The notes under the pieces are model-generated. The model saw nothing but the letters and a program-made list of their open reading frames with translations. It made no database searches and had not been told where the DNA came from. The translations under genes and the position numbers were made by a program. From positions 1-64,000 of the forward strand of contig NZ_JAVAMB010000013.1 of NCBI RefSeq assembly GCF_030730925.1: a stretch of DNA of 64,000 nt, given 5' to 3'. Within the stretch, counting starts at the first letter, position 1. Each line of letters begins with the position of its first letter. This document shows, piece after piece, positions 31,476 to 40,284 of this stretch. This DNA is from Flavobacterium sp. DG2-3. GTDB lineage: Bacteria; Bacteroidota; Bacteroidia; Flavobacteriales; Flavobacteriaceae.

Positions 31476-32423
31476 TTATTCCTTTGAAGCTAAATATCTT
31501 TCAGCATCTAGCGCAGCCATACATCCTGTACCTGCAGCAGTAATTGCTTGACGGTAAACATGATCTGCAGCATCACCCGCAACAAAAACACCTTCTACAT
31601 TCGTTTTAGATGTCCCTGGAGTATTTACGATATAACCTGTTTCGTCTAGTGTAATATAATCTTTAAAGATATCTGTGTTTGGTTTGTGTCCAATTGCTAC
31701 GAAGAAACCAGTTGCTGGAATTTCGATAACTTCTCCAGTAGTTTTGTTTAAAGCTTTAATAGCATGAACTACATTATTATCTCCAAGAACTTCAACTGTA
31801 TCGTGATTCATTAAGATTTCGATATTTTCTGTTTTACGAACACGCTCTTCCATAATTTTAGAAGCTCTAAATTTCTCGCTTCTAACTAGCATCGTTACTT
31901 TTTTACAAAGTTTAGACAAGTAATGTGCTTCTTCGCAAGCAGAATCTCCCGCACCAACAATTACAACATCTTGATTTCTGTAGAAGAATCCGTCGCAAAC
32001 CGCACAAGCAGAAACTCCACCACCCATATTTAGGTAATGTTGTTCTGATGGCAATCCTAAATATTTAGCCGAAGCACCTGTAGAAATAATTACAGTTTCG
32101 CAGTGCAATTCGATAGAATCGTTAATCCAAACTTTATGAACACCTCCAGAAAAATCAACTTTTGTTGCCCATCCGTCACGAATATCTGCACCAAAACGTT
32201 TTGCTTGTTCTTGTAACTGAATCATCATTTCTGGTCCTGTTACTCCATCAACATAACCTGGAAAATTTTCAACTTCATTAGTAGTCGTTAATTGACCGCC
32301 AGGCTGCATTCCTTGATATAATACTGGATTCATATTAGCTCTGGCTGCATAAATAGCCGCAGTATATCCGGCAGGACCAGAACCTATAATAAGGCATTTA
32401 ATTTTTTCGATTGTATTTGACAT
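31476..32423 (-). CDS. trxB: Thioredoxin-disulfide reductase
   Basis: 315 residues, normal length. FAD-binding GSGPAGYTAAIYAARA (about 13-28), redox motif CAVCDG (near 138-143), NADPH-binding GAGDSACEEAHYLS (about 155-168) and the FAD-contacting GVFVAGDAADHVYRQAITAAGTG. It transfers electrons from NADPH via FAD to thioredoxin in the cytoplasm. Single-gene unit with a TAnnTTTG box at 32453-32460 and a shared terminator downstream. Confidence 0.97.
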   Translation of the reverse strand: MSNTIEKIKCLIIGSGPAGYTAAIYAARANMNPVLYQGMQPGGQLTTTNEVENFPGYVDGVTGPEMMIQLQEQAKRFGADIRDGWATKVDFSGGVHKVWINDSIELHCETVIISTGASAKYLGLPSEQHYLNMGGGVSACAVCDGFFYRNQDVVIVGAGDSACEEAHYLSKLCKKVTMLVRSEKFRASKIMEERVRKTENIEILMNHDTVEVLGDNNVVHAIKALNKTTGEVIEIPATGFFVAIGHKPNTDIFKDYITLDETGYIVNTPGTSKTNVEGVFVAGDAADHVYRQAITAAGTGCMAALDAERYLASKE

Positions 32424-32452
32424 AGTTATGTTTTCATTAATAATTGATGGTG

Positions 32453-32460
32453 CAAAAGTA
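32453..32460 (-). promoter_or_regulatory. Candidate -7 box of trxB
   Basis: TACTTTTG on the minus strand, 30 bp upstream of the trxB ATG, matches TAnnTTTG. Confidence 0.5.
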
Positions 32461-32688
32461 AGTTTTTATTGTTGGAAAAAAGAACTCGGCTAATCAGTTT
32501 TTGTTATTCTCAAATAACAAATAATGAATATGTCAAGCTTATGTCTGCGCATTATTGCTTTCGCAAATTAAAAATTTAAACAATTGTAATAGTTATTCGC
32601 CAGAAACAAGGAATACATGATAAAAATCATTTCTTAAAAATAGGTTTTATCCTACATTGTTCCAATAAAAAACTTAACTAAAATCGAA

Positions 32689-33708
32689 ATGAAAAAAGTA
32701 ATTTTACTGCTTGCAGGTTTGTCATTGACTTCGTGCAAGAAAGAATCGGGTGAATTCGATGTCGTAAAAACTCCAGAAACTCCTAAATCAGAATTATTAG
32801 CGAAAGCTTCTACTTTCTTTAAATCTGTTTCAGCATTGCCTGAAGAAAACATATCGCAGGAAAAAATTGATTTGGGAAAAAAACTTTATTACGATAAAGC
32901 ATTGTCAAAAAATGGAACAATCAGCTGTAATTCCTGTCACAATCTTGCCACTTATGGAGTTGACAACAAATCTTTGTCTGAAGGAGACACAAAACAATTG
33001 GGAGACCGTAACTCGCCTACCGTAATTTATGCTTCGCTGCATTCTATGCAATTTTGGGATGGCCGTGCCAAAAATGTAGAAGAACAAGCCAAAGGACCTT
33101 TACTAAATCCTGTAGAACACAGTATTCCAGACGCTGCATTTTTAGAGAAAAAACTAAGAGCAATACCAGAATATCAAGCTCTGTTTAAAAAGGTATATCC
33201 AAAAGATAAAGAACCTATTACTTTTGATAATCTAGCCAATGCAATTGGTGCTTTTGAACGCAAACTTAATCCGAAAAGTAAATTTGACGATTATCTGGAT
33301 GGAAATGAATCGGCTCTAAATGATCAGGAAAAAAAGGGTTTAAGTTCTTTTATCGAGAATGGTTGCATTACCTGCCATAGCGGTCCTGCATTAGGAGGCC
33401 AAATGTTTCAGAAATTTGGCGTTTATGGTGATTATGCAAAACTTACCGGCAGCAAAAAAGTCGACAAAGGACTTTACAATCTAACAAAAAAAGATGGAGA
33501 TTTATATATGTTCAAAGTTCCCGGTTTACGTAATGTAGAAAAAACGGCACCTTATTTTCATGATGGTTCCGTTTCATCATTGAATGAAGCCATAAAAATG
33601 ATGGGGAAATTACAGCTTAACAAAGATATTTCTGATGAGGATGCTAAAAACATGGCTGCTTTCTTAAAAACATTAACTGCCGATGTTGATGCAAAGTATA
33701 AAAATTAA
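32689..33708 (+). CDS. Di-heme cytochrome-c peroxidase (MauG/CcpA family), lipoprotein
   Basis: 339 residues. A lipobox ends at Cys16 (SLTSCKKE). There are two c-type heme motifs: CNSCH (about 80-84) and CITCH (about 228-232). The segment IDLGKKLYYDKALSKNGTISCNSCHN is typical of bacterial cytochrome-c peroxidase, as is KVPGLRNVEKTAPYFHDGSV near the C-terminus. Anchored by its lipid in the periplasm, it reduces hydrogen peroxide with electrons from small cytochromes. No cytochrome donor gene adjoins it. Single gene. Confidence 0.92.
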   Translation: MKKVILLLAGLSLTSCKKESGEFDVVKTPETPKSELLAKASTFFKSVSALPEENISQEKIDLGKKLYYDKALSKNGTISCNSCHNLATYGVDNKSLSEGDTKQLGDRNSPTVIYASLHSMQFWDGRAKNVEEQAKGPLLNPVEHSIPDAAFLEKKLRAIPEYQALFKKVYPKDKEPITFDNLANAIGAFERKLNPKSKFDDYLDGNESALNDQEKKGLSSFIENGCITCHSGPALGGQMFQKFGVYGDYAKLTGSKKVDKGLYNLTKKDGDLYMFKVPGLRNVEKTAPYFHDGSVSSLNEAIKMMGKLQLNKDISDEDAKNMAAFLKTLTADVDAKYKN

Positions 33709-33870
33709 ATAGCTGATTATTTTAAGCGCAAAGATTGTATGTAGAGACGCACTGCAGTGCGTCTAACGTTTGTCAGGTCGTTTGAATCTCGCAAAGTCGC
33801 AGAGACGCAAAATTTTTGAGCTCATTTTTTAATTTTGGCAAAGGAGATATTATAAAATAATCCTAAAAAG
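33709..33870. repeat. Repeat stretch with a 20-bp perfect palindrome
   Basis: Contains agacgcactgcagtgcgtct at 33745-33764, a perfect palindrome, next to gcaaag/cgcaaagtcgcagagacgc words. No gene. Confidence 0.7.
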
Positions 33871-33872
33871 AA

Positions 33873-33900
33873 AAAAGCCGAACATTTCTGTTCGGCTTTT
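33873..33900 (-). terminator. Terminator of tRNA-Pro
   Basis: aaaagccgaa/ttcggctttt with an 8-nt loop just beyond the tRNA 3' end; the minus strand ends in T-run. Confidence 0.85.
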
Positions 33901-33902
33901 TG

Positions 33903-33977
33903 TCGGGGTGGCAGGATTCGAACCTGCGGCCTCCTGCTCCCAAAGCAGGCGCGATAACCGGGCTACGCTACACCCCG
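33903..33977 (-). tRNA. tRNA-Pro (anticodon TGG)
   Basis: Read on the minus strand the gene begins CGGGGTG and ends CACCCCG plus discriminator A, giving a 7-bp acceptor stem. The T-arm has GGTTCGAATCC. The anticodon stem CCTGC/GCAGG holds the loop TTTGGGA with anticodon TGG, complementary to + bases 33940-33942. About 75 nt, with CCA apparently not encoded. This is a clean cloverleaf. Confidence 0.97.
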
Positions 33978-34177
33978 AAGATGTATATTTGTTGTAGTGC
34001 CCGAAAGCGGATGCAAAGATATAAATAAATTTGATTTGAAAAAGAAAAAAATAAGAAAATAAATTTTCATGTTTTCTTAGAAAAGCTTTTCCTTAAAAAC
34101 GAGACATCTTCAATTGATTTTAATAACTGAAATAACTTTTTGACTGCTATAGAATTACGTGCTGATTTTAAAAATAA
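33978..34177. other. Featureless AT-rich spacer
   Basis: About 200 bp between the tRNA and the terminator of the beta-helix gene. I see no gene; the tRNA promoter should lie here. Confidence 0.5.
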
Positions 34178-34210
34178 AAAACTCTGAAGATTGCTAATCT
34201 TCAGAGTTTT
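34178..34210 (-). terminator. Strong terminator of the secreted beta-helix gene
   Basis: 15-bp perfect stem aaaactctgaagatt/aatcttcagagtttt with a 3-nt loop, 26 bp after the stop on the minus strand. Confidence 0.9.
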
Positions 34211-34235
34211 ATTTTTTTTTATACAATCTGTATAA

Positions 34236-36407
34236 TTATTCTATACTTTTAATATAAGCAGGATAAGATTCTTTACTCGGCAACACAAATTCTTCATCAA
34301 AAGGCTGTATGCCATCTCCATTATTATACAATGCTACACGTTTGGCGCCCGTTGCCGTACTTCCTCCTGTTCCATTGATAACATTTTGAATATTACCAGG
34401 ACCTGCAAAACGAGTAATGCACATTTTCTCCAACTTCACATTTGGACTATTTGGCACTTCAAAACCGTTTTTCTTATTTACATTTCCATCAGTTCCTGTA
34501 AAAACAGCATAAGATCCCATTCCTATTGTATGATGTTCTTTTACCGAATTCGCTACTTTAAATGCCGCGTAGCCATCAACTCTTCCGCCCTGACTGCTCC
34601 AGGTCGCCTGATTCGGAGCATCGTAAGGCGGTTCGTTTTGAAAGAAAAAAGTTCTGCCTCGCTCTCCAAGCCATACTACTTCATATTCCTGAAAATGTTC
34701 TACAAACAAAGCATAAAGCGTAACATCATCTCCTGTCACGATAAGTCCGTTTTTGCATCTGTCTCTTATCCAGCGCGCATCTCCGCCTTTCTGCGAACCA
34801 TGATCAGCACGCCAAAGCCAGAAATGATCTCCTACCACATTATTACTGTTTATTTGCATAGAAGCCTGAATCTGAATATTTTTTGACTGAACTCCACCTA
34901 CTCTACAAGTAATATCTGTTAGCAAAATAGGATTTGAAGAATGATCGGCATTCGCACCTTCGTTACCAATTCTAACCTGATACGTTGTACTATTAAAAGA
35001 ATCCATCAAAAGTCCAGCAATGATAATCCCGTCTTTATCATCGGCATAAATGCATCCCCACGTATTTTTCTCCGTCGGTTCAAGCGTTACCGACGCAATA
35101 CCAGCTCCTAAAAGAATTGCATCTTTTCTGTTTACCTGAATCGGAGCATTTAAGGCATAATGTCCTGGAATGAAAAATATATTTTTACCCGCTTTCAACG
35201 CGGCGTTTATTTCCACATCGGTATCTCCTTCTTTAGTAACATACCAACTCGTAATCAAATCTTGAATTTTTCCTTGCCCCATATCTTTTGCAGACCAAGA
35301 AACTCCAACTCTGTCCTTTTGCCATGCCGGAACAAATACTTTATATTCTCCATCTTTATCAATAAAAAGAAAAGGTTTTTCTCTAATAATAGGTGTAGTC
35401 GAAATTGGAGAATTGCTATCATCTGCTTTCGGCGGATTTACACAACCCTGCCAAACCATATTATACGAGCCTCCCATCGCTCCAGAGCCTGAAGGAAAAA
35501 CGGTATTTCTGGTATACCATTGCTGCTGTCCGCCCCAATTTGGCCTTGATGTGGTGTAGTGAGAATCGGCAATAAAACCACCGCTACCCCAAAAATTCGT
35601 GTTTCCGATATCCGAAATATATTTCGAAGTGCTTTCAATAAGTAATCTTCTCGCACTTGTTGACTGAGAAACCGTCCACGAAAAATCGCGCATTATTTCT
35701 ACATTTTCAACCGAACGCCAAAAAGTACAAGTTGCATTTGCTCCGCCAGAAAGGTGAGGTCTAGTAAATATCGCTCCCAATTTAACATCAGACGGCACTT
35801 TTCCTAAACCTCCAATATGAGAATAAAATCCTAATTCTATTGCATTTGCTTCTGCTGACGATGCAGAACCAGAGCCGCCAACATCATACGTTTCGCCATT
35901 AACATTTGGTTTAAAATAATAAGCCTGACGTTTTGTTGTCCATTCACCATTTGCACCGCCTAAACCAATACTGCTAAATTGCGAGTTAATTTCATTTCGT
36001 GCCATTTCAGCTTTTTCATATTTTCTATCATAGAAGTACATATTGTCTCCAAAAATTTGATTTTCGAGAGAAATCACAATAGTAATATCATTACGAGTAA
36101 TTTTATAATAGTTCTCGTATTTATCTGTATTGGGCTTATTGTCTGTAAATGTCAATTTAGAAGTTGACCCAACTGATACAAAATTTGATGCCAAGCGACT
36201 TCCTCCTCTAGTAATCATATAATTTCCAGAAGAGCCAAAAGCCAACCATGATAATGTTATAGAATGTTTCTTTTTGTTATAAACAATTTTACGTTCTATT
36301 TTTTTATTTCCCTCTATTTTTTCATCTGTAGAATAAGGCGAAACAAAACTGCATAAAAACAGCATAGACGCGAATAGTGTAAATAATGAGATTGTTTTTT
36401 TACTCAT
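34236..36407 (-). CDS. Secreted right-handed beta-helix protein (actinobacterial 'coagulation factor 5/8 domain' family relative)
   Basis: 723 residues. Signal peptide (1-22), an FN3-like N-terminal domain (about 35-118), then a long beta-solenoid (about 130-720). Stretches such as YYFKPNVNGETYDV, GHYALNAPIQVNRKDAILLGAG, HFWLWRADHGSQKGG, VTGDDVTLYALFVEHFQEYE and FFQNEPPYDAPNQA closely follow a secreted family known from Streptomyces, often mislabelled adenylyl cyclase or coagulation factor 5/8 protein. Pectate-lyase-like and GH55-like helices are the closest folds I can name. Asp/His/Glu clusters (RADHG, GDD, VEHF, NEP) look like an active or binding site, but no reaction is established. It stands alone with its own terminator, and no SusCD pair is adjacent. 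Confidence 0.75.
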   Translation of the reverse strand: MSKKTISLFTLFASMLFLCSFVSPYSTDEKIEGNKKIERKIVYNKKKHSITLSWLAFGSSGNYMITRGGSRLASNFVSVGSTSKLTFTDNKPNTDKYENYYKITRNDITIVISLENQIFGDNMYFYDRKYEKAEMARNEINSQFSSIGLGGANGEWTTKRQAYYFKPNVNGETYDVGGSGSASSAEANAIELGFYSHIGGLGKVPSDVKLGAIFTRPHLSGGANATCTFWRSVENVEIMRDFSWTVSQSTSARRLLIESTSKYISDIGNTNFWGSGGFIADSHYTTSRPNWGGQQQWYTRNTVFPSGSGAMGGSYNMVWQGCVNPPKADDSNSPISTTPIIREKPFLFIDKDGEYKVFVPAWQKDRVGVSWSAKDMGQGKIQDLITSWYVTKEGDTDVEINAALKAGKNIFFIPGHYALNAPIQVNRKDAILLGAGIASVTLEPTEKNTWGCIYADDKDGIIIAGLLMDSFNSTTYQVRIGNEGANADHSSNPILLTDITCRVGGVQSKNIQIQASMQINSNNVVGDHFWLWRADHGSQKGGDARWIRDRCKNGLIVTGDDVTLYALFVEHFQEYEVVWLGERGRTFFFQNEPPYDAPNQATWSSQGGRVDGYAAFKVANSVKEHHTIGMGSYAVFTGTDGNVNKKNGFEVPNSPNVKLEKMCITRFAGPGNIQNVINGTGGSTATGAKRVALYNNGDGIQPFDEEFVLPSKESYPAYIKSIE

Positions 36408-36636
36408 AAGAATGTTGCTTTTTGTGGTTTGATAGTTTGTAATTATTGTAGTTTTTAGGGATCACAAAATAGCAATAATCTGTAAGCTGAAAGTCCGTTT
36501 TTGCTCTCAATTTTCTCATCAAAAACACTACAAAATCTAGAAATTTTGCCTTTTTATACCATAAATAAACCTTATTGCACCTATCTGTTTTTCGTTAATC
36601 ACTTTTTTTTGTCCACAAATAGAAAGAGAAAATGAA
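36408..36636. other. AT-rich spacer between divergent genes
   Basis: 229 bp without repeats or ORFs of note; it should hold both divergent promoters, but no exact TAnnTTTG box was found. Confidence 0.4.
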
Positions 36637-37035
36637 ATGAAAAAAATTACACTATTTATAATCTTGGCGTTTTCTGTCCTTGCTATCGCACAGCAAAAAA
36701 ATATCATTTTTATTAACTCCATTGCCAGAGAAATTGTGTTGCACAAGAAAAATGTCCACGCTTCTTATTATCATGATAAATTTAACGGAAGGAAAACAGC
36801 GAGCGGCAGAAAATTTAACAACAACGATCTTACCGCAGCGCATAAGAAATTTCCTTTTGGCACCTTATTAAGAGTAACCAACGAAGCCAACAAAAAATCT
36901 ACAATAGTAGAAGTTACAGATCGGGGTCCATTTATTAAAGGAAGAGAAATTGATCTCAGCAAGAGAGCCTTTATGAAAATTGCTTCCAATAAAAAAAGCG
37001 GTTTGGTTTATGTCACTATTGAGATTTTGAAATAA
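36637..37035 (+). CDS. RlpA-like double-psi beta-barrel protein (septal ring lytic transglycosylase family)
   Basis: 132 residues. Signal peptide MKKITLFIILAFSVLAIAQ. The DPBB domain (about 38-130) has HASYYHDKFNGRKTASGRKFNN, the start motif, then LTAAHKKFPFGTLLRVTN and VEVTDRGPFIKGREIDLSKRAF, matching RlpA with its catalytic-type Asp in TDRGPF. RlpA cleaves naked glycan strands at septa in Pseudomonas. Here the SPOR domain found in that protein is absent, so the protein is a minimal secreted or periplasmic form. It is the only gene before parA on this strand and is separated by more than 200 bp. Confidence 0.88.
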   Translation: MKKITLFIILAFSVLAIAQQKNIIFINSIAREIVLHKKNVHASYYHDKFNGRKTASGRKFNNNDLTAAHKKFPFGTLLRVTNEANKKSTIVEVTDRGPFIKGREIDLSKRAFMKIASNKKSGLVYVTIEILK

Positions 37036-37251
37036 TTCTTTTTCTGGCTAAATTTTGATTCCTGCCTTTTTAAGTAAGAACAACGACTAAATTATCTTCA
37101 AATTTTATTGACAATTCTATTCATATCTAAAATAATTTTCTGCCAAACACCCATGAAACCCCGATTAATCAAACTTTCACAAATGTTAACAAAATAGATT
37201 TTCAGAAACCATAAATAATTGTATTTTTACGGTTCAAAATTCAGAAAATAA

Positions 37252-38019
37252 ATGGGCAAAATCATTGCTATTGCTAATCAAAAAGGAGGCGTTGGAAAGA
37301 CTACTACATCTGTAAATCTTGCTGCCTCATTAGGTGTTTTAGAAAAAAAAGTATTGTTGATCGACGCTGATCCACAGGCCAATGCTACATCTGGTCTTGG
37401 AATTGATGTAGAAACAGTTGAAACTGGAACCTACCAAATACTTGAGCATACTGTAACACCAAAAGAAGCCGTTTTAAAATGTACAGCTCCAAACGTAGAT
37501 GTGATCCCAGCTCACATTGACCTTGTTGCTATCGAAATTGAATTGGTTGACAAAGAAAACCGTGAATACATGCTTAAAAAAGCATTGGAAGAGGCAAAAG
37601 AAGAATATGATTATATCATTATCGACTGCGCGCCTTCTCTAGGTTTGTTAACCTTGAATGCTTTAACAGCTGCAGATTCTGTAGTTATTCCTATTCAATG
37701 TGAATATTTTGCACTTGAAGGATTAGGAAAATTATTGAACACTATTAAGAGCATTCAAAAAATACACAACCCAGATCTTGACATTGAAGGTTTATTATTA
37801 ACGATGTACGATTCAAGATTGCGTTTATCTAATCAGGTTGTAGAAGAGGTTCAAAAACACTTTAACGATATGGTTTTTGACACTGTAATTCAGCGAAATG
37901 TAAAATTAAGTGAGGCTCCGAGTTTTGGAGAAAGTATCATTAATTATGATGCAACAAGCAAAGGCGCCGTAAATTATATTCATTTAGCACAAGAAATTAT
38001 AAAGAAAAACAGTAAATAG
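37252..38019 (+). CDS. parA: ParA-family chromosome partitioning ATPase (Soj)
   Basis: 255 residues. The deviant Walker A KGGVGKTTTSVNLAASL (about 10-26) carries the signature Lys; DADPQANATSGLG (about 39-51) and IIDCAPSLGLLTLNALTAAD (about 123-142) are the A' and B motifs. ATP-dependent dimer binds DNA nonspecifically and moves ParB-bound origins. No N-terminal HTH, so it is the small chromosomal type. parB follows 5 bp after the stop, forming an operon. No parS consensus was seen in this window. Confidence 0.97.
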   Translation: MGKIIAIANQKGGVGKTTTSVNLAASLGVLEKKVLLIDADPQANATSGLGIDVETVETGTYQILEHTVTPKEAVLKCTAPNVDVIPAHIDLVAIEIELVDKENREYMLKKALEEAKEEYDYIIIDCAPSLGLLTLNALTAADSVVIPIQCEYFALEGLGKLLNTIKSIQKIHNPDLDIEGLLLTMYDSRLRLSNQVVEEVQKHFNDMVFDTVIQRNVKLSEAPSFGESIINYDATSKGAVNYIHLAQEIIKKNSK

Positions 38020-38024
38020 TTTTT

Positions 38025-38927
38025 ATGACAAAAGTAATTAAAAAACAAGCCTTAGGAAGAGGATTATCTGCCTTATTAAAAGATCCTGAAAACGACATTA
38101 AATCAGTAGAAGATAAAAATGCTGACAAGGTTGTTGGAAACATCATTGAGCTTGAAATAAGTGCGATTGAAATAAATCCGTTTCAGCCTAGAAGCAATTT
38201 TAATGAAGAATCATTACGCGAATTAGCCACTTCTATTAAAGAACTCGGTGTAATTCAACCTATTACTGTTCGTAAATTAGATTTTAATAAATACCAGTTA
38301 ATCTCAGGAGAGCGTCGTCTTCGTGCATCTAAATTAGTAGGCCTGACTCATGTTCCGGCTTATATTCGTATTGCAAACGACAACGAATCTTTGGTTATGG
38401 CTTTGGTTGAAAACATCCAGCGTCATGACTTAGATCCAATTGAGATTGCTTTATCATACCAACGTTTAATTGACGAAATTCAATTAACTCAAGAACAAAT
38501 GAGTGAAAGAGTGGGTAAAAAACGTTCGACAATTGCCAACTATTTACGTCTTTTAAAATTAGATCCGATTATCCAGACTGGTATTCGTGATGGTTTTATT
38601 AGCATGGGACACGGTAGAGCAATTATCAACATTGAAGATTTAGACGTTCAGACTGATATTTATCAAAAAATTGTAAGCCAAAATTTATCTGTTCGCGAAA
38701 CAGAAGCTTTGGTTAAAAATTATCACGAAGGTTTACAGCCAAAAGCAGACGGAAAACCGAAAGCAGAGTCTGCGTTTGTGGTAAGAGAAACACAGAAAAA
38801 TACTTTCAACGATTATTTTGGTTCGAAAGTTGATATAAAAGTCGCTGGTAACGGAAAAGGAAAAATTACAATTCCATTTAATTCTGAAGCCGACTTTAAC
38901 AGAATTATAAAATTAATAAACGGATAG
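38025..38927 (+). CDS. parB: ParB-family chromosome partitioning protein
   Basis: 300 residues. The CTPase domain has NPFQPRSNFNEESLRELATSIKELGVIQPI and ISGERRLRASKLVG, with the GERRxRA motif. The HTH is QMSERVGKKRSTIANYLRLLKL. It binds parS, clamps on DNA with CTP, and stimulates ParA. Starts ATG 38025 after parA and ends overlapping the next gene by one base, so a tight operon is likely. Confidence 0.97.
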   Translation: MTKVIKKQALGRGLSALLKDPENDIKSVEDKNADKVVGNIIELEISAIEINPFQPRSNFNEESLRELATSIKELGVIQPITVRKLDFNKYQLISGERRLRASKLVGLTHVPAYIRIANDNESLVMALVENIQRHDLDPIEIALSYQRLIDEIQLTQEQMSERVGKKRSTIANYLRLLKLDPIIQTGIRDGFISMGHGRAIINIEDLDVQTDIYQKIVSQNLSVRETEALVKNYHEGLQPKADGKPKAESAFVVRETQKNTFNDYFGSKVDIKVAGNGKGKITIPFNSEADFNRIIKLING

Positions 38928-39487
38928 TGAATAAGATTGTCCCCATTGGTCTGTTGTTCTTTCTAACAGGAACCGTTTCTCTTTTTGCCCAGGTAAAAAA
39001 AGACACGGTTTTGGTCGTAAAAGACACTACTGCATTACAAGAAATAGACCCGCTTACACCAGCAAAAGCCGCTTTTTATTCGGCTATTTTACCTGGTTTA
39101 GGTCAAGCATACAACAAAAAGTACTGGAAAATTCCATTGGTCTACGGAGCAATCGGAACCAGTTTATATTTCTACATAGACAATAACAAAAAATACCACG
39201 ATTATCGTGACGCCTACAAACGAAGATTGGAAGGTTATAACGATGACAACTACCAATTTTTGGACGACGACCGACTTATTGCGGGACAGAAATTCTACCA
39301 GAGAAACAGAGATTTATCGGCTTTATTTGTTGTCGGATTTTATGTCTTGAATATAATCGATGCCAATGTTGACGCCGCTTTGATACAGTTTAACGTAAAC
39401 GAAAGGCTTTCAATGCGTCCAGAAATTTATCCAGCCGATGTAACATTTAAACCAAATGTCGGACTAACTTTTAACTATAAGTTTTAA
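38927..39487 (+). CDS. DUF5683 membrane/secreted protein
   Basis: 186 residues from a GTG start whose first base is the last base of the parB stop codon (TAGTG). Signal-like hydrophobic N-terminus. The conserved DUF5683 core PAKAAFYSAILPGLGQAYNKKYWKIPLVYGAIGTSLYFY (about 45-82) is followed by a second hydrophobic helix (LSALFVVGFYVLNIIDANVDA) and ends NYKF. It is found beside parAB and dapB in Bacteroidota. Role unknown; it is probably an envelope protein. Confidence 0.9.
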   Translation: MNKIVPIGLLFFLTGTVSLFAQVKKDTVLVVKDTTALQEIDPLTPAKAAFYSAILPGLGQAYNKKYWKIPLVYGAIGTSLYFYIDNNKKYHDYRDAYKRRLEGYNDDNYQFLDDDRLIAGQKFYQRNRDLSALFVVGFYVLNIIDANVDAALIQFNVNERLSMRPEIYPADVTFKPNVGLTFNYKF

Positions 39488-39526
39488 TAGATTAATTTCT
39501 ATTTAAAAAATCAAAAACAAATCATA

Positions 39527-40228
39527 ATGAAAATTGCGCTTTTAGGATACGGAAAAATGGGTAAAGTAATCGAAAGAATTGCTTTAGAAAGAGGTCACGA
39601 AATAGTTTTAAAGAAAGATGAATTTAACACCTATGACGGACTTGCAACAGCCGATGTTGCGATCGATTTCAGCGTTCCATCAGCAGCGGTTAGCAATATT
39701 TCTGCATCTTTTAATGCTAATGTACCTGTAGTATCAGGAACAACTGGATGGCTAGAACATTATGACGAGATGATTGCGCTTTGCAATGAGAAAAAAGGAG
39801 GATTCATTTCTAGTTCAAATTTCAGCTTAGGAGTAAATATTTTCTTCGGACTAAATGAATATTTAGCTAAAATCATGAAACAATTCGATTCTTATAAAGT
39901 TTCGATGGAAGAAATTCACCACATTCACAAATTGGACGCTCCAAGCGGAACAGCAATTTCTTTGGCTCAGGGTGTAATTGAAAACAGCAATTACAAAAAC
40001 TGGACTTTAGATGACGCTAAAGCAAACGAGATTCGTATTGAAGCAAAAAGAATTGGAGAAGTGCCTGGAACTCACACTGTAAATTACGATTCTGCAATTG
40101 ACAGTATCGAAATCAAACACACTGCCCATAACCGCGAAGGCTTTGCTCTTGGCGCTGTTATCGCTGCAGAATGGCTGGCAGGAAAGAAGGGAATTTTCTC
40201 TATGAAAGACGTTTTAAACTTACAATAA
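39527..40228 (+). CDS. dapB: 4-hydroxy-tetrahydrodipicolinate reductase
   Basis: 233 residues. NAD(P)-binding GYGKMGKVI (about 7-15), catalytic MEEIHHIHKLDAPSGTA (about 126-142) with the HH pair and Lys used for hydride transfer and substrate binding, and the C-terminal HTAHNREGFALGAV. Reduces dihydrodipicolinate precursor in lysine and diaminopimelate synthesis. It sits between DUF5683 and lepB in the conserved Bacteroidota order, 39 bp after the former. Confidence 0.97.
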   Translation: MKIALLGYGKMGKVIERIALERGHEIVLKKDEFNTYDGLATADVAIDFSVPSAAVSNISASFNANVPVVSGTTGWLEHYDEMIALCNEKKGGFISSSNFSLGVNIFFGLNEYLAKIMKQFDSYKVSMEEIHHIHKLDAPSGTAISLAQGVIENSNYKNWTLDDAKANEIRIEAKRIGEVPGTHTVNYDSAIDSIEIKHTAHNREGFALGAVIAAEWLAGKKGIFSMKDVLNLQ

Positions 40229-40284
40229 ATCGACTAAAATTCTGGATGACTAAATCCTGAATTTGAAACTTAAAATACAATATT

